NCBI RefSeq assembly: GCF_026212465.1
Contig: NC_080056.1
Location: 22,566,464-22,630,463 of the forward strand
DNA: 64,000 nucleotides
Direction: 5' to 3'
From: Amaranthus tricolor
Taxonomy: Eukaryota > Streptophyta > Magnoliopsida > Caryophyllales > Amaranthaceae
Positions 1-12,420 of the stretch are shown piece by piece (within the stretch, counting starts at the first letter, position 1; each line of letters starts with the position of its first letter). Below the pieces are notes generated by a model. The model did no database searches, was not told where the DNA came from, and saw nothing but the letters and a program-made list of their open reading frames with translations. A program made the position numbers and the translations under genes.

Positions 1-192
1 TTGTTCGCTTATCTATCACTCTATAAGCCTTACTATTTTAATGAGTATCCAAGAAATATACCTTCATCACTTCTAGCATCAAACTTACCTAGATTATCCT
101 TACCATTATTATGGATAAAACACTTACAATCAAATGGTCTAAGGTAGGCTATGTTTGGTTTTTCTACCTTTAAATAACTCGTAGGGGGTTTT
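1..192 (-). pseudogene. Copia integrase C-terminal fragment
   Basis: Minus-strand translation gives the typical copia block after the integrase core: a lysine-phenylalanine-aspartate stretch (NLGKFDARSDEGIFLGYS), a remnant of the conserved plant copia motif. Stops follow immediately. The same block is present near 49.5 kb in the second copia element. The fragment is cut on its right by the solo LTR starting at 193 and on its left by the window edge. Confidence 0.75.
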
Positions 193-1794
193 TGATAACA
201 AGATTTTCACAGTCGTCTATGCTAAACCTTGAACCAAACAATACTTATACAGCCTACGCACTACACAAATATAGTGGGGTAGGGGATCGAACCATGAGGA
301 CAAGGTTGACAATAAACTCCGCGTCTCAACATAACTGTTTTTTTGTAGGTTGAAGAGCATCTAAAACTAATGAAAGAAATAACAAGCATGGTTGATTAAC
401 AATATAATTCAAAGGGGAGAAAAAGAGATTGAGATTAGATTCACCCTAGGAAGGCGATCTTAAAGGAGCGTATATTGGGTTAGAGGAAATCAAATAATAA
501 CTAGCCTAGACAACCAAGAGTGCGAGAGGAAGTTGGTGATTCCAAAATCACAACGAACGACCTATAATCGCCCTATGTCTACGAAGGAGTTGCAGGACAA
601 GATTCGCATTGGATTTCGAGAACCAATCATTATCATCCTTTCCCTAATCCTAGACAATAAAGAGCATAACATTCCTAGGGTTTCACTAATCAATCCCCGA
701 TGAGAACTACTCACACATGATTGAAATATAGGAAACAATGAAAATCAATAGGACAAAAGCCATGGATAATGGTGATCAAAAGAAAACAACAATAGTAAAA
801 ATAATGTAGAAACTATTCTAAATGAGCAATAAATGTAAGGCAAGACAATAAATGCAATAAATGAACTCAAAGCAAATGCATTAAATGAACTCGAAGCAAT
901 GAGAAGATTGATACTTACAAGGAGGTGCCAAATGCATTAAATGAACTCGCCAAATGTTGATGCTACAATAAGGAGGTGCCAAAGATTCAATAATCAAGAT
1001 TGAAATTCAAACTAGAAAGTAAAGACATAAAATAAAAGATTGAGATAATAAAACTATGATAAACTAGGGTTTTTTTTTACTTAAAAGGCTAAGAAATAAA
1101 AACTACATTAGAGAATGTATTAGGGCTCTCTTTGTTTTTACAGAAAGTGGGGTATATATACCCTCTAAGCAAAGAAAATTCGAATGCCCAAAAATGCCCT
1201 TGAGTTTGGCTTGAGAGAAAAAACGGTTCCCGCAGAAAATAGGTCTATTCACCCGAATGGAGCATCCTTTCGCTCGAATCTCGATGTTTGAGTATTTTCA
1301 GGAACTTTCTTTGAGGTTGATTCGCCCGAATGCAGGGTCCATTAGGTCGAATGGGACCATTCGCCCGAACGGTGTATCATTCGCCTATTCAAGTAGCTTT
1401 GGTGAATCTTTTTTTGAGAAAACAGGGGCCATTCGACCGAATGACAAATCCATTCGGCCTAATGGAGCTTGATTCGGCGGTTTCAGCTTCTTTTGCCTCC
1501 AGATCAATACCAATTGCTTGAATGGTGTCTTGGTTAGCCTAAATGGAGTAACAGCTAGTGATTAGAGGCTTCCAAGCTCAGTGTGTCCTCCGAGAAAGTC
1601 TTCGCTTTGCGTGCCAAAGTCTCACAACGCATCGATGTTGACCTTGTTGTCTTCAAATCTCCTGAAATAACCACAAAACAACCCCAAAGACAAGAACAAG
1701 GTAAAATCGTGCGTAATGTGCATAATAACGATCGAAAAGCATAAAACTTGGCACAATAAAGCGGTAGTAAACGTGTTCATAAATGAGCACATCG
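193..1794 (+). repeat. Solo LTR (unclassified, Tat-like ends) inserted in copia integrase
   Basis: The copia reading breaks at 192 and resumes at 1795, and the two sides align directly with uninterrupted copia sequence near 49.7 kb. The inserted 1.6 kb begins TGATAACAAG and ends cacatcg, probably a mutated CA end. It is flanked by gtttt (188-192) and atttt (1795-1799), a 5-bp target duplication with one change. A TATA box (TATATATA, 1153-1160) gives a plus-strand promoter position. There is no coding capacity; short ORFs at 1257-1521 reflect a repeated motif of the type cgcccgaatgg. It is best explained as a solo LTR left by LTR-LTR recombination; the family is inferred from end sequences only. 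Confidence 0.65.
1153..1160 (+). promoter_or_regulatory. TATA box of the solo LTR at 193-1794
   Basis: TATATATA followed by CCCTCTAAGC lies about 960 bp into the LTR, where the U3/R boundary is expected. Sequence match only. Confidence 0.4.
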
Positions 1795-2317
1795 ATTTTC
1801 TTAAGTATAGGTCTAATAAGACACCTATTTAAGACATAGTTTGCTGTATTTGGCTAGCTAATCCATTTTCGATGAGCATAGTTCTAGCCATTTCTTCTAA
1901 AGTGCAATTTTTCCTTTCAACCACAACATTTTGTTGGGGTGTCCTAGGAGCTGAAAAGTTATGGGTTCTGCCGTATTTTTCACAAAAGAATCAAAGCCTT
2001 GTTGAACAAACTCTTTCCCATGATCACTTCTAACCAAAACTATTGGAAGATTCAACTAAATTTGCATTTCTTTACAACGTCTTCAAAACGGTTTCAAGGC
2101 TTCACCTTTATCCTTCAATAAATCAACCCACGTAAATCTAGAATAATTATTAACGGTTACGAGAATATAAGATTTACCTCGTATGCTCCTTACATGCATT
2201 AGACCACATAGATACATATTTAGAAGTTCACATGGTCTTGAAGTACTTACCATCTTCTTCGGTTTAAATGAATTTCTTACTTGTTTACCTCTATGCATGC
2301 ATCACATGAACGACTGT
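1795..2317 (-). pseudogene. Copia integrase catalytic-core fragment
   Basis: The minus strand encodes parts of the rve integrase core. The ORF at 2298-2083 carries the GKQVRNSFKPKK link and the D-L-C-G-like first catalytic region, already mutated (NMYLCGLM where HMDLCGPM is usual). Around 1870-1950 the third-acid region with the P-R-x-P-Q-x-N-x-V-V-E-R signature is recognisable but shifted in frame. The nearest intact comparison is 50.1-49.8 kb. The fragment is bounded by the solo LTRs at 193-1794 and 2318-5763. Confidence 0.8.
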
Positions 2318-3413
2318 TGTAACACCCCCATAATTAGGTCCAATTTAAAGTTAAAAAAAACATTTTAAAAGAAAACATAAATCAAATCCTAATCATGGGA
2401 GTGTTACCGCCACATCTATTCCTGATAAGGAATAAATGTAAGGCTAAACAAATATATAATAATAAATTATACAATTTAACAACTAAACAATTTTACAACT
2501 GAAAGTGAAATTTTAACTGAGACATGAGACATGATTACTAATAAAACTAATTTCTAGGTGAACCTCACTCCATGAACCCCACGCGATCAATAACCTAACC
2601 TGCAAAATAAGAATGCAAGAAAAACAAGGGAAAAATTCCCAAAATCAAGAAATTGAGTAATTCCAACTCCATCCCGTAAAACAATTACGTACGAAAATGA
2701 TTTAAGAAAATAAAATATAATCAAATTGAAAATAATTTTAGAAAATAACATATGGTTGGTTAAACATCAATTTGTATTAACAATATAAATTCAAATAAAC
2801 CAATTAATTAATTTGATAGTTAATAATGAAGTTCATATATCCGATTATTAATTTGAAGGAACGAGAACACCAGTAGGCCAAGACGTTACCTTTATACCAA
2901 CTTCATCAAGAGGTCGTCACCCCAAATAATGCATCAAGGTCAGCAGAGTAGTATCAAGTGAACCTAGTGTGCAGACCCCTTCTAGTTGGATCACAACAAA
3001 TAGAAGGAAGACCAAACATCATATCAAATAGCAGAAATAATAATACATGTCGGCAGCTATACTAACCAAATAGGTTAACCTATTCATCACCCTTATACTT
3101 GGATCACAACAAATATAAGAGCTTCATTTCCCTCGTGTTACACTTTACGTGATTTAATATATTTTAATAATTAGACGCGAGCATACAAACATATAATTAA
3201 ATACACATTATTTATTTTATTTTATGATCATAAATTTTCCCAATAAATATATATCTCACGAATATCCAACCGAAATATCATTTTCCAAATCACCATTCTA
3301 ATATAAATTGGTGGCAATACGAATTAATATCATAAATATTTTTCTCCCAAATTTAATCGCATTAAAACTCATTATTAAATATAATAATATAAATTTTTCA
3401 TTAAAATAATAAT

Positions 3414-4905
3414 TGTTGGACCTCTTGAGTTTTGATGATAACTACACTTTATTTAAACAAATATGTTTTTAGAGATTGTGTGCAGGTCAATATCCGATCT
3501 TGACTATGATCGTTGATAGTACCTATGACTTAGTCTATGGAAATGTACGTGTCAAAAAGATCCAAAAGATGTTAGAAGAAGTATATCGCTTAGGATGTCA
3601 AATGTAGACCAGAGGTCTACTGTTCCCAAGTTTGATGTTCTAACAAAACTGGAAATTGGAGACAACACACTGTTCCTGTATTGAAGTCAGCTGAATATAC
3701 GTCCACTAAAATTCTGTTCTTAATTATATTTTTATTTTTGGTTGATGTATTAATTATAGTTAATATGTTGTATTTATAAATTATTAAAGTTAATTGGCGA
3801 AGTATTTTTCAAAATTATTTAACGTTTTTAAGCCTTTATTTTAGGATCTATATTTAGTAAATAATTGAATTTACTAAATATAGGAACAACAGTTGATGAT
3901 AAGGAAGCCTTAGCTATTATTATAATAATCGTTCCTAACTTTAGTAAATAGGTGACCATCCATAATATTAGTAAATAGCAACCGTTCCTACTATTAGCAA
4001 ACCATAACCGTATCTATATTTAGCTTAATGTACACGTGGTTATTATTGGAAAAAGGGAACTGCAGCTAATTTTAGTATATGGGAACTGCTGCTAAAGGGA
4101 ACAGTAGCTATTATTAGTATATGGGAACAACAGTTATTATTAGATAACCGTGGGCTTTAATTTAACAAGATTAACACCTATTTTTAGATATTAACTGTAG
4201 GATGACTTGGATTTTAAGATCCTCATTATTCTCCTTATTATTTGGGATAAGGGAATAGTGGTTGGTTTCTTCCATTTTATTAGGGAATTTAATTCTATAA
4301 ATAGTGATCTAATTCGGCTATTCCTAAGTACATCCAACGTATGAGCTCTTTCATTCATGCGATTATTTTTGGAATTTTTACAAGAAAATTTTGTTTTAAA
4401 AACGCCAATTAATTTTATAATATTTTCTTGTGCAACTTATTGATTTTATTTTGGAGAATTTTTATCCTTTTTGTAAGGGTTTTTGAGTGATATTTGTAAT
4501 TAGACTTGGGTGAGTCTAAGGGGTATTAGTTAGCTTCGAGTGAAGCTTGTGAGGAGTTTAGCTTTTAGTGAAGGTAGGCTAGTTGCTTTGAGTGAAGCAA
4601 TAGGAAAGAGAGTTTGGCCTAGTTGATGCGCTTCGAGTGAAGCAAGATGTTTAATGTAATTGTAACGAGTTGCCTTAAACATAGTGGAGAATTCATAAAT
4701 CCCGTGGGGTCGTGGTTTTTCCTTCTAATTAGGCCTAGAAGGTTTCCACGTAAAAATCTTGTTGTCTCTTTCATTATTTCGCTCTACGTTTAAGCTTTAT
4801 TTATTTTATTTAATTCCGCAAAAACAGGGCAAAAACGCTTAAACTTGTAACAACAACAATTCACCCCCCCTCTTGTTGCTGTTCCCATCTCTAACTCGAT
4901 CTACA
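3414..4905 (+). repeat. Sirevirus-type solo LTR nested in the gypsy solo LTR
   Basis: This 1492-bp block runs from TGTTGGACCTC to CGATCTACA and is flanked by ataat on both sides (3409-3413 and 4906-4910). Segments such as the one around 3610-3630 (gaggtctactgttcccaag) and the end (caattcacccc... tctaca) match the LTR of the minus-strand copia element at 52,570-53,597, so both belong to one broad LTR family. A TATA box (TATAAATA) lies at 4296-4303. No internal domain is present. It is younger than the 2318-5763 LTR that contains it. Confidence 0.87.
4296..4303 (+). promoter_or_regulatory. TATA box of the nested Sirevirus-type solo LTR
   Basis: TATAAATA, the same octamer found in most other LTRs of the window, about 880 bp into the LTR. 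Confidence 0.5.
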
Positions 4906-5763
4906 ATAATATTATAAATTAAATATATAACAAATTAGTAGTAAATATAATCTTAAAAATAAAATATAAAAAGGTATAATATCATATAAAATCACACTTC
5001 CCTTTTAAACAAATCAATTATCACTTAGCACATAATACTAACGGGATAATTCTAATTTGATGGACATTGAGAATTACCTTGTGAAACGAGCCTAGAATAT
5101 AAACGTACGCTTCTATCAACTTTCATTACGAACTTGACGTTTGAAGTATAGTTGTTGTTTATAATTAAAGATAGAAAATATCTAATGATTGAAAAATACT
5201 ATCAAGGTGAAAAAGAAATTGATAATAATAGATGAAAAAAAAGACAAATGGTTGATGAGAGAAAAAGAATAAAAAGGAGAAGAAAGAAAATTAATACAGT
5301 GAAATAATTTAAAGAGTAAATTGGTTAATTTATAATAGAGGAATAATGTTGGTTAGAATTATAGAAATAGTGGGAAGGATGATGGAGATAAATGAGGAGT
5401 TATTTTAAGAAGTGGGGAAAAGAAGTTTAATTTTGAATTTTTTTTTAAGTAACGTGTAAATTTTGAAATTTAAAGAGTAAACTCATATTTTTTTACATTA
5501 AAACTACTCCTAAATTTTTGGGTTTTTTTTTCTTATTTTATTTTATTTAAAATTCTTTTTTTTTTGTTTTTTTAAATTAAACGAATAACTTGTTATTTTT
5601 TTAACAATTAAATTTTTTTTTATTAAATGTGAAACTTAGTTTTATTTTAACGATGTTTCTTTAATTTAATTTTTCAGTATTTTAAATTATTAATTATTTA
5701 TTTTTTCATATTTTTCTTTTTATTTCATTTATTTTTTTTTGAGAAAATATTCCGCATATTACA

Positions 5764-6060
5764 ACTGTTCTTGTAGTCGAGTGCTGAAAGTCTCTTAACT
5801 AGATCTTTACTTACTAATTCATGCATGTTGTGCGTATTGATGTGACCAAGCCTTCTATGCCATAGCTTTGGATCATCCGTTATAGCCTTTAAACACTTGA
5901 AGTTTTGAGCTGCAATTTCGTTAGGTTTCAAAGCATAAACATTATCATGTGTAAGGGTGGTAATAAATGTATCTCTGGTGTTACGATTTTTGACAACACA
6001 TTATTTTTCTTTATCAGAAATTACTTGATTACCTTTATCGTATAATTGTGACACACTTAG
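5764..6060 (-). pseudogene. Copia GAG-pre-integrase fragment
   Basis: The ORF at 5931-5725 reads through the conserved LWHRRLGHINTHNMHELVSK block, the zinc-binding histidine part of the GAG-pre-integrase domain. Upstream (5940-6060) the protease-to-integrase linker is recognisable in other frames (a D-N-V-Y-A-L-K stretch). The piece lies between the solo LTRs at 2318-5763 and 6061-9341; both junctions carry perfect 5-bp duplications (actgt and cttag). Confidence 0.85.
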
Positions 6061-9000
6061 TGTAACAGACTCAAAATTCTTAATTTTAATCTTCCAATTA
6101 ATTATTCTGAATTTTCAAATCAAATCTCTAATCCTTTGATTATCCATTTCAAACCATCTTTAATTCCTAAATCTTTTCCGATTTTGTAATTTCTTTCAAA
6201 TATTAAACTTTAAAATAGTAATTTGTTTAAAATCTTTTTATAAGCACTAAAATATTATTTTATTATTTTATAGTACGAAAAGTAAGTTTTTATTATTATA
6301 ATCACGATTTTGTAAAACGTTACTTTTTAACTTTCTTCCTTAAATTAACATTACTACTTATTATTCAACCTTATAATTTTGATATAATTATTTTACACAT
6401 AAAAATGAGTCGTATTTTTATTATTAACATTAAGTATAGTTTAAGCAAAATTTTAAATAAACTACATATTTTCATGATCAAATTTACCCATTATTTTAAA
6501 GTATATTCACTTGTACATATTAGAACAAAATTTTGATGAACCAAAATCCTTTCTATGGTAACCCATGATGTTCATCACTTACACAAGTTATCACCATTTC
6601 CTTACACAAGCTAACCTTCTTCTACACTCCAAACTCTTACACATTCACTTACACACTCCAACTCTTACACATTCACTTACACACTCTAAATCACTTACAT
6701 AAGTTAACCTTCTTCTATACTCCTAACACTCTTTTTCATACAATCTAATGAACTACAAAGTTGCCCAAACCCATTATAAATACCCCCCTTAGCCATGAGA
6801 TCACTTACACCACCATCATCAAATCTTTCTAACATTCTTTCTTATATTTTCACTTCATTAAAATCTTACTACATTAATACCTTTATTAATTGAAGAAATT
6901 AAAGAACAGAGAGCTTAGAACACTCTTTACTTAGCTTAAATCATCATCATTATTTTGGGAGTTGGGATTAATTATCTTTGGAGCATTATTATCTATCTTG
7001 GAGGATCTTATTTCTTATTATTTTTCTAATTAGTTTTAGTACTAATCCTTGGTGTTAGTATGGTATAACTTCTTACCCTACTCTTTTTGTGAAATTTTAC
7101 ATTATATTTACTTTATAATATGCAAAGTATGAAATATGTTGATATATTTTAGTGGAAGTTAGTTTAATGAAATTATGATCAAGATTATATTAAGTATGTG
7201 TATGCTAAAAGTATATTTAGCATGTTAATCTAATAGTCTTTGAACAAGTTTAGGAAGTTGAGTGCAAAATTATATTCTAGTGATATTAAGCATTATTCAT
7301 GTTATAAACTAGTGCTAGTATATTTATGAGTTATGTGTTACATTAAGAAATGTTATTATATTTAAGAATTTATTTTATGTTAGAATTTTGTATTAATATG
7401 TTTATGTTAGCCTTCAAACTAGTTTATAAGGTAGTAAGTTATTTTATGAACGTATTTTACTAAGTATGATTATATTAAGAATATTGTTATTATACTTTAT
7501 TATGAGATTTAAGTTTATCCTTAAAGTTATAGTAAATTTCTAAGTTATTGTGTAAAGTTTTTATTTTTTATTTGTTTTTTAGTGGTTATGTTAATTATTT
7601 AAATCTTGAATTTACTATAATAAATTAAATGAAGTTGTTTTATTAGTGAAAAAAAGGCCCCGAAATACTCATAGGCCATTCGAACATTATCATATTAAAA
7701 GGAAAAAGAGTTTGATTTATTTTTTTTCATATTATTATAAGCTATTTTGTGATAATATTAAAATAAAATCTTAAAAGTTATTTTTGAGAAAGCTTTATAA
7801 GTTATTAAATATTGAAGTGATTTTCTTGAATATATGAGATTTCATAATTAAAAAAAAATAGTAACTTTTGTGACATTTAATTATTTAGTACAAAATAATA
7901 TTTTATCTGCTAACTACGTGTGAAATATTGATATTTTGTGAAATTATAAATTTTATTTGTTTTATAACTAGAATGTTGATTTTCCCGAATCTAATAAGTT
8001 TACTTGTTTTTCCAAACTTGAAATAATTATTTTTTTTTTGGTAAACTTGTTGAATTTTGAAAACTTATCCAAAGGTTGCAGTTTAACTTGAATTTTAATT
8101 AGAATGTTTGATTTTGTGAGGAGAATAAAGTTTTATTTATTTTAAAGTTGGAAATTTTGATTTTGGGAACTTATTTCAAGAGAAATAGATTTTAGTAGCT
8201 ACTTGTGGAAAATACTAATTTGGAGACTATTAATAAAATATTAAGTTATTAGTGTGAATTTAGTGAACTATTAAAATAAAGTTATAAATAAAATTTAATG
8301 TGTAAAAATTAAGTAATGAACATATAAAGACGTAAAGGTGAATTAAACGTTATGATTAAGAATTATATTAAATAAATGAAGTTACCACTTAGGTTGGTCA
8401 AATTCAAATTCAAAGTCAACTTGGAGTAATAAAAATGTGATGTACTTGTGTGAAATGTATTGATTGAATGACCCTGATAGTAAGGTAATGTCGAACCATG
8501 GACCGGCATGTAAAATCCCGGCGTCCGTGTTGGCCGGCACGTAAAATGCGGTGTAAGACAGGGGGTTCGCTACCTATCCTGTAGAGCTCGAGCATAAATA
8601 TTGTATTGGAGGGGTGACGACTCCCACCACAGTTAGGGTTTAGGACTACGGTTCTCACCTAACCAGACCCTTACATATATCAGGTGTCATATTGATGTGC
8701 TTGTTGATCACTGATAAACTTGATTAGTGTTAATGCTATGATGCATGGTACGGTTATGAGTATTAACCAAATGAACTTACTCAAGTGTTAAGATTACCGA
8801 ATTGTATAAGTGGCAGTAACGTACTTCTGTCAAGATCGAGAATGGTATCTTAATGACTTAAAAGTATGTAACAAAAAAAGAACATGGTAAAAATATACGG
8901 TGGTGTCAATTAAGTATAAGTTCGTACTTAAATTATTGTTTTGTAAATGTAGCGTATAATTTCCGTATTTTGAGCTGGATAGGAAGTTATGCTCGGCGTT

Positions 9001-9341
9001 AAGCGCTGACCGATTCAATCGGCTGTCATCCGTATCATGGATGGCAGCATTTTGCAGGATTTAGTTCAGGTTCCGATCCAGGCCGCAGCAATTACTATTT
9101 ATCGTGAACTTAGCTGCTTTTTGTATCTTTATTAATCACTTGATGATGATGTATTTTTTTTCTTTTTGAGCAAACAATATTTCTTATTAGAGGTAACATT
9201 TTACTTTTGTTTTAAACAGTTTTAGTTTTATGATTTAAAGTTTTTAACAATTCGGCATTTTGAGTCTTCCGCAATATTTTTTTTGTATTAAACATTATTA
9301 TTAAATGTTAATTATGTATCGAGATTGCCTCTCTTGTTACA
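6061..9341 (+). repeat. Very long (3.28 kb) solo LTR, gypsy type, perfect TSD
   Basis: The insert starts TGTAACAGAC and ends CTTGTTACA, giving a TGTAAC/GTTACA inverted end pair, and is flanked by cttag on both sides (6056-6060 and 9342-9346). A TATA box lies at 6775-6782. A GC-richer block at 8450-9080 contains short ORFs without any recognised domain. No gag or pol trace is seen, so this is a solo LTR, not an internally deleted element. The length is large for an LTR; further undetected insertions inside it are possible. Confidence 0.78.
6775..6782 (+). promoter_or_regulatory. TATA box of the 3.28-kb solo LTR
   Basis: TATAAATA followed by CCCCCC at the expected U3/R transition, on the plus strand like the LTR. 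Confidence 0.5.
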
Positions 9342-9581
9342 CTTAGCAAGTTTAATTTTAGACCTTCAACCAAATATACATTATCAATAACTTTAGAAGG
9401 ATCCTTACCTACTTTGCCAACACATAATATTTTGTATTTACCTTTGTCGCCTAAAATAATTGACCATTACACTTTTCTTTAATTTCAGAAAATAAAGAAA
9501 CTTTACCACTCATATGTCTCGAACATCCACTGTTTAAGATCCCTTTTTGATTTTCCTACAAAAAAATAACCTTTCTCAACC
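9342..9581 (-). pseudogene. Copia protease fragment
   Basis: Minus-strand translation near 9530 gives LNSGCSRHMSG, the pepsin-like retroviral protease active-site block of plant copia elements, but with Asn where the catalytic Asp (DSG) belongs. The following segment (about 9360-9470) preserves traces of the protease body with stops. It is joined on the right to the zinc-knuckle ORF and cut on the left by the solo LTR at 6061-9341. Confidence 0.75.
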
Positions 9582-11330
9582 TTACATAGCCAACCAAGTG
9601 ACAAATTTGGGAGCATATTCGGGGTAGACTATGTTAGGTGGTCTTGTCCCTTTAGGAACCCATATTTGTTTTATCTGTTTACCTAATTCATAAGGAAAGG
9701 TATTCTTGATGATATAGTTGTCTTTACGTTTGTAGGGATATGCAAACGTAAGATGTCCATCTTTGCAACAATAGGAGCAAGTAGACAAGCTATGCTTGTA
9801 TGCACTTTTAACAAATGTGATTTGACTCTTATAGTTATGTATAGCATTATTATAACCAATACCACGTTTATCATTAGATTCTTTTTGTCGTGTAAGCATT
9901 TTTATGAATTTAAATTCGAAATCATTTAGCCTTGTTAAGGAATATAAACTTTTCTCAGACTCATATCTCAAAGTCTTAAGATCAGATTCAAGATCATTGT
10001 TTTTATTCTGAAGATCAATGAGCTTTTTCATTTGACTGATATTCTGTTCTTTTAAGACTTTGACAATCTCTTTAAATTTTATCTTTCAGCCTTAAGTGAT
10101 TCATTTTTCTTTATAAGGTCTTCACAACCTTCGGCATAGTGACAGATTCTATCTTCTAATATGTTTTTCTCATCTTTTAAGATTTGTTCAATTTTGAAAC
10201 ATATCAAAGAGAGCTTTAACTAATTCATCTTTAGAACAAGAGTTAAGATAGTTAAGTACCTCCTTATGATTTTTTTCTAGATCATCATCATTGTCATCAT
10301 TTGCCATTAGACATAAGTGAGCTTGACCATCTTCACTTTTCGATTCAGTTGATCCTTTGGAGTCACTACACTTAGCAGCCATTGCCTGTTTTTTTTGTTT
10401 TTCTTGTAGTATTCCTTTTTCTTTTTAGGACATTCCTTTACAAGATGCTCTGTAGATCTACACTCAAAACAAGCAAGTTTGTTAGTTTTAGAATTTGAAC
10501 TATAAGATTTACCTTTGTTTCTAGAATTGATTCTTTCAAATATTTTTCCCATCTTCATGATTCCTTTTAAACCTCTTGTGATTTAGGCAAATGCATCTTC
10601 CTCATCATCACTTTCCTCATTTTCGCTTGAGGATTCTTGATGTTTCTTTGCCTTTAGAGCAAGATTCTTCATGGATGGTGTTACATCACTTTCTCCATCA
10701 TCATGTAAGGTAGTTCATGAGTTGTGAGCTTTCCAAGTAGATCTTCAAGTGATAGTACTCTCAAGTGTTGAGCTTCTTTAATGGCGGTGACTTTTGGACC
10801 CCATTTAGATCTTAGAAGACACCTCAAAACCTTATGGACTTTTCTACATTAGTAAAAGTTTTACTAAGAGAATTTAAACTGATAGTAATCAATGTAAAAC
10901 GAGTAAACATTTCATTAATATTCTCATCCTTTTTCATCTTGAACATTTCGTATTGATACATGAGAATGTTGATCTTTGTCTCCTTGACTTGACTTGTTCC
11001 TTCATACGTTACAACCAACTTATCCCATATTTCCTTAGCATTTGTTCATGATGAAACCTTATTGAACTCGTTACCATTTAAAGCACAACATAATTGATTC
11101 ATTGCTCTATAGTTTTTGGACACGAATTCCAAATCGCTTTGTGAGTATTCGGACTCGGAATTTACCTCATCATTAAATTGAGCATCCTTTTTCATAGGTA
11201 CCTTAGGTCCTTTAGTTATGAGGTCCCAAAGTTTCATATCTTGATCAATCACAAACATCTTCATCAAATTTTTCCAATGAGAGAAATTTATTCCAGAAAA
11301 CAAAGGAGGCTTAGAACACGAACGGCCTTA
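9582..11330 (-). pseudogene. Copia gag pseudogene with two zinc knuckles
   Basis: Broken gag in several frames. The N-terminal part (11303-10824) has the UBN2-like region: F-S-x-W-K near the start, then the Y-E-G-T-S-Q-V-K segment and a MFTRF segment. A canonical CCHC knuckle (C-X2-C-X4-H-X4-C, CFECRSTEHLVKEC) is in the ORF at 10558-10307. A long helical region follows (10382-9582), ending with a second knuckle in which the last Cys is Tyr (CSYCCKDGHLTFAY), then the IWVPKGT linker that precedes protease in Sirevirus-type elements. At least four frame breaks separate the pieces, so no functional capsid protein is expected. Confidence 0.85.
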
Positions 11331-11392
11331 AGCAAACAACTCTTCTCCTATTGGATCCATCACAAGATGTTAATCTTTATATGTGAAACTCA

Positions 11393-11407
11393 GCTCTGAC
11401 ACCAATT
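11393..11407 (-). promoter_or_regulatory. Primer-binding site (tRNA-iMet type) of the first copia element
   Basis: The minus strand reads AATTGGTGTCAGAGC, one base different from the common plant retrotransposon site TGGTATCAGAGC, complementary to the 3' end of initiator tRNA-Met. It lies directly inside the LTR. Confidence 0.75.
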
Positions 11408-12420
11408 CAAGATTGATAGGATTCAACGCGTTTTATCAATGAACCTTAGATGACTTAGTTCTCTCTATCTTCTCTCACCACGTTCTTCCCCTTGAAGAGC
11501 GTCCTACAAGTTCCCTTAATAAAAGTACTAAACCCAATCTCACAAAAGAGAAAACAAAATGAATACTTCAAATAGTATTCCAAGCTTTTGGCGTATATGA
11601 TAATTAAAATTCTAACTCTCTTTTACTCTAAATCCTATTACAAATGTAAGAGTTAATGAACTAAGTTTACAACACTTTTTGAATGCTAAATCTCAATGTA
11701 ATTAAAAAGTTATTTCTTGAGTAGTGTTGCTATCTCTTAATCCTTAAATGAAGCCTCGAATATATATGTTACGCCTCAACATAGTCATACAAACCAAAGA
11801 AACTTCATCCTATAATTTCGTCAATCTGGTCAATCTGAATCAGTCTTTAAAACCTTTAGCAATGAGTAAAATGTGACGCTCCACTAAGACTTATTCGATA
11901 CACGTTTTTGATACTATTTTTAGCTCTTTCAATTCTTTGATATGCTGCCACATTAGTAGTCATGCCAAGCATTGACTGATGAGTAATTCAAACAAAAAGA
12001 ACCGAAAAACACAAGCCACATAAAGATCCTAGATTTAAGTTTAATTCGAATTATTCATCCTATTTTTTAGGTGAGCTAAAAAATAACTCCATACTTACAG
12101 GAAAACCTATAATTAATATTAACTTTTTTTCCAAGTAAATTACTCATTCAAATTATCAAGTAACAAGACGTGTAAAAACATATAATTACCTTTTGAAAAC
12201 AAACGTCTAAATTAAATTTAACCTTATCTTATAAAGACAATTAACTTAAGTCATCTTATTTCAAACTTAATTCAACATATTTTGGACTTAAAGTATTTAT
12301 CAATTAACCACTTTATATCTAATATGATTTTGGACCTATTTAAAACACTAAATATAATACTTAATTTATTTGTGTAATTTAATATGTTTTGAATATCCAC
12401 TTAAAGGAGTTGAGTCTTCA
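11408..12420 (-). repeat. 5' LTR of the first copia element
   Basis: It is bounded by the primer site at 11407 and by TGAAGACTCAACTC (minus strand) at 12420. The second boundary is supported by the LTR at 28,766-30,007, which starts with the same 14 bases in different flanking DNA. Shared blocks include gaagactcaactc, the aaaatcatatt region and the ggggaagaacgt region near the 3' end. Length is about 1.0 kb. The terminal CA has mutated (reads GA on the minus strand). Confidence 0.78.

Larger units (their letters stand above)
2318..5763 (+). repeat. Gypsy-type solo LTR with perfect 5-bp TSD, itself carrying a nested solo LTR
   Basis: The insert starts TGTAACACCCCC and ends ATATTACA, and is flanked by actgt on both sides (2313-2317 and 5764-5768). 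Removing it rejoins copia integrase with the GAG-pre-integrase region. After subtracting the nested LTR (3414-4905 plus one TSD copy), about 1.95 kb of AT-rich non-coding sequence remains. The TGTAACACC start resembles one LTR terminus of the gypsy element at 38.4-43.9 kb (TGTAACACCCCGTAAATT on the minus strand), which suggests a related Ty3/gypsy family. Confidence 0.82.
1..12420 (-). mobile_element. Decayed Ty1/copia element (Sirevirus-like), 3' part outside window, split by three solo LTRs
   Basis: Reading leftward on the minus strand, the order is LTR (12420-11408), primer site (11407-11393), gag with two zinc knuckles, protease, GAG-pre-integrase and integrase, so the RT half must lie left of base 1. 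The coding pieces occupy 11330-9342, 6060-5764, 2317-1795 and 192-1. The gaps between them are solo LTRs flanked by short direct repeats, so the pieces rejoin into one element. Many stops and frame changes are present and nothing long is open. A second, better preserved member of the same broad type lies at 46.3-53.6 kb and was the guide for recognising the domains. Confidence 0.88.

Noticed and set aside
284..300. ggggatcgaacc, similar to a tRNA T-arm / B box
   Set aside because: No acceptor or anticodon arms around it; it lies in a solo LTR.
8416..8658. 80-codon minus-strand ORF in a GC-richer block
   Set aside because: Lies wholly inside a solo LTR and has no recognisable motif.
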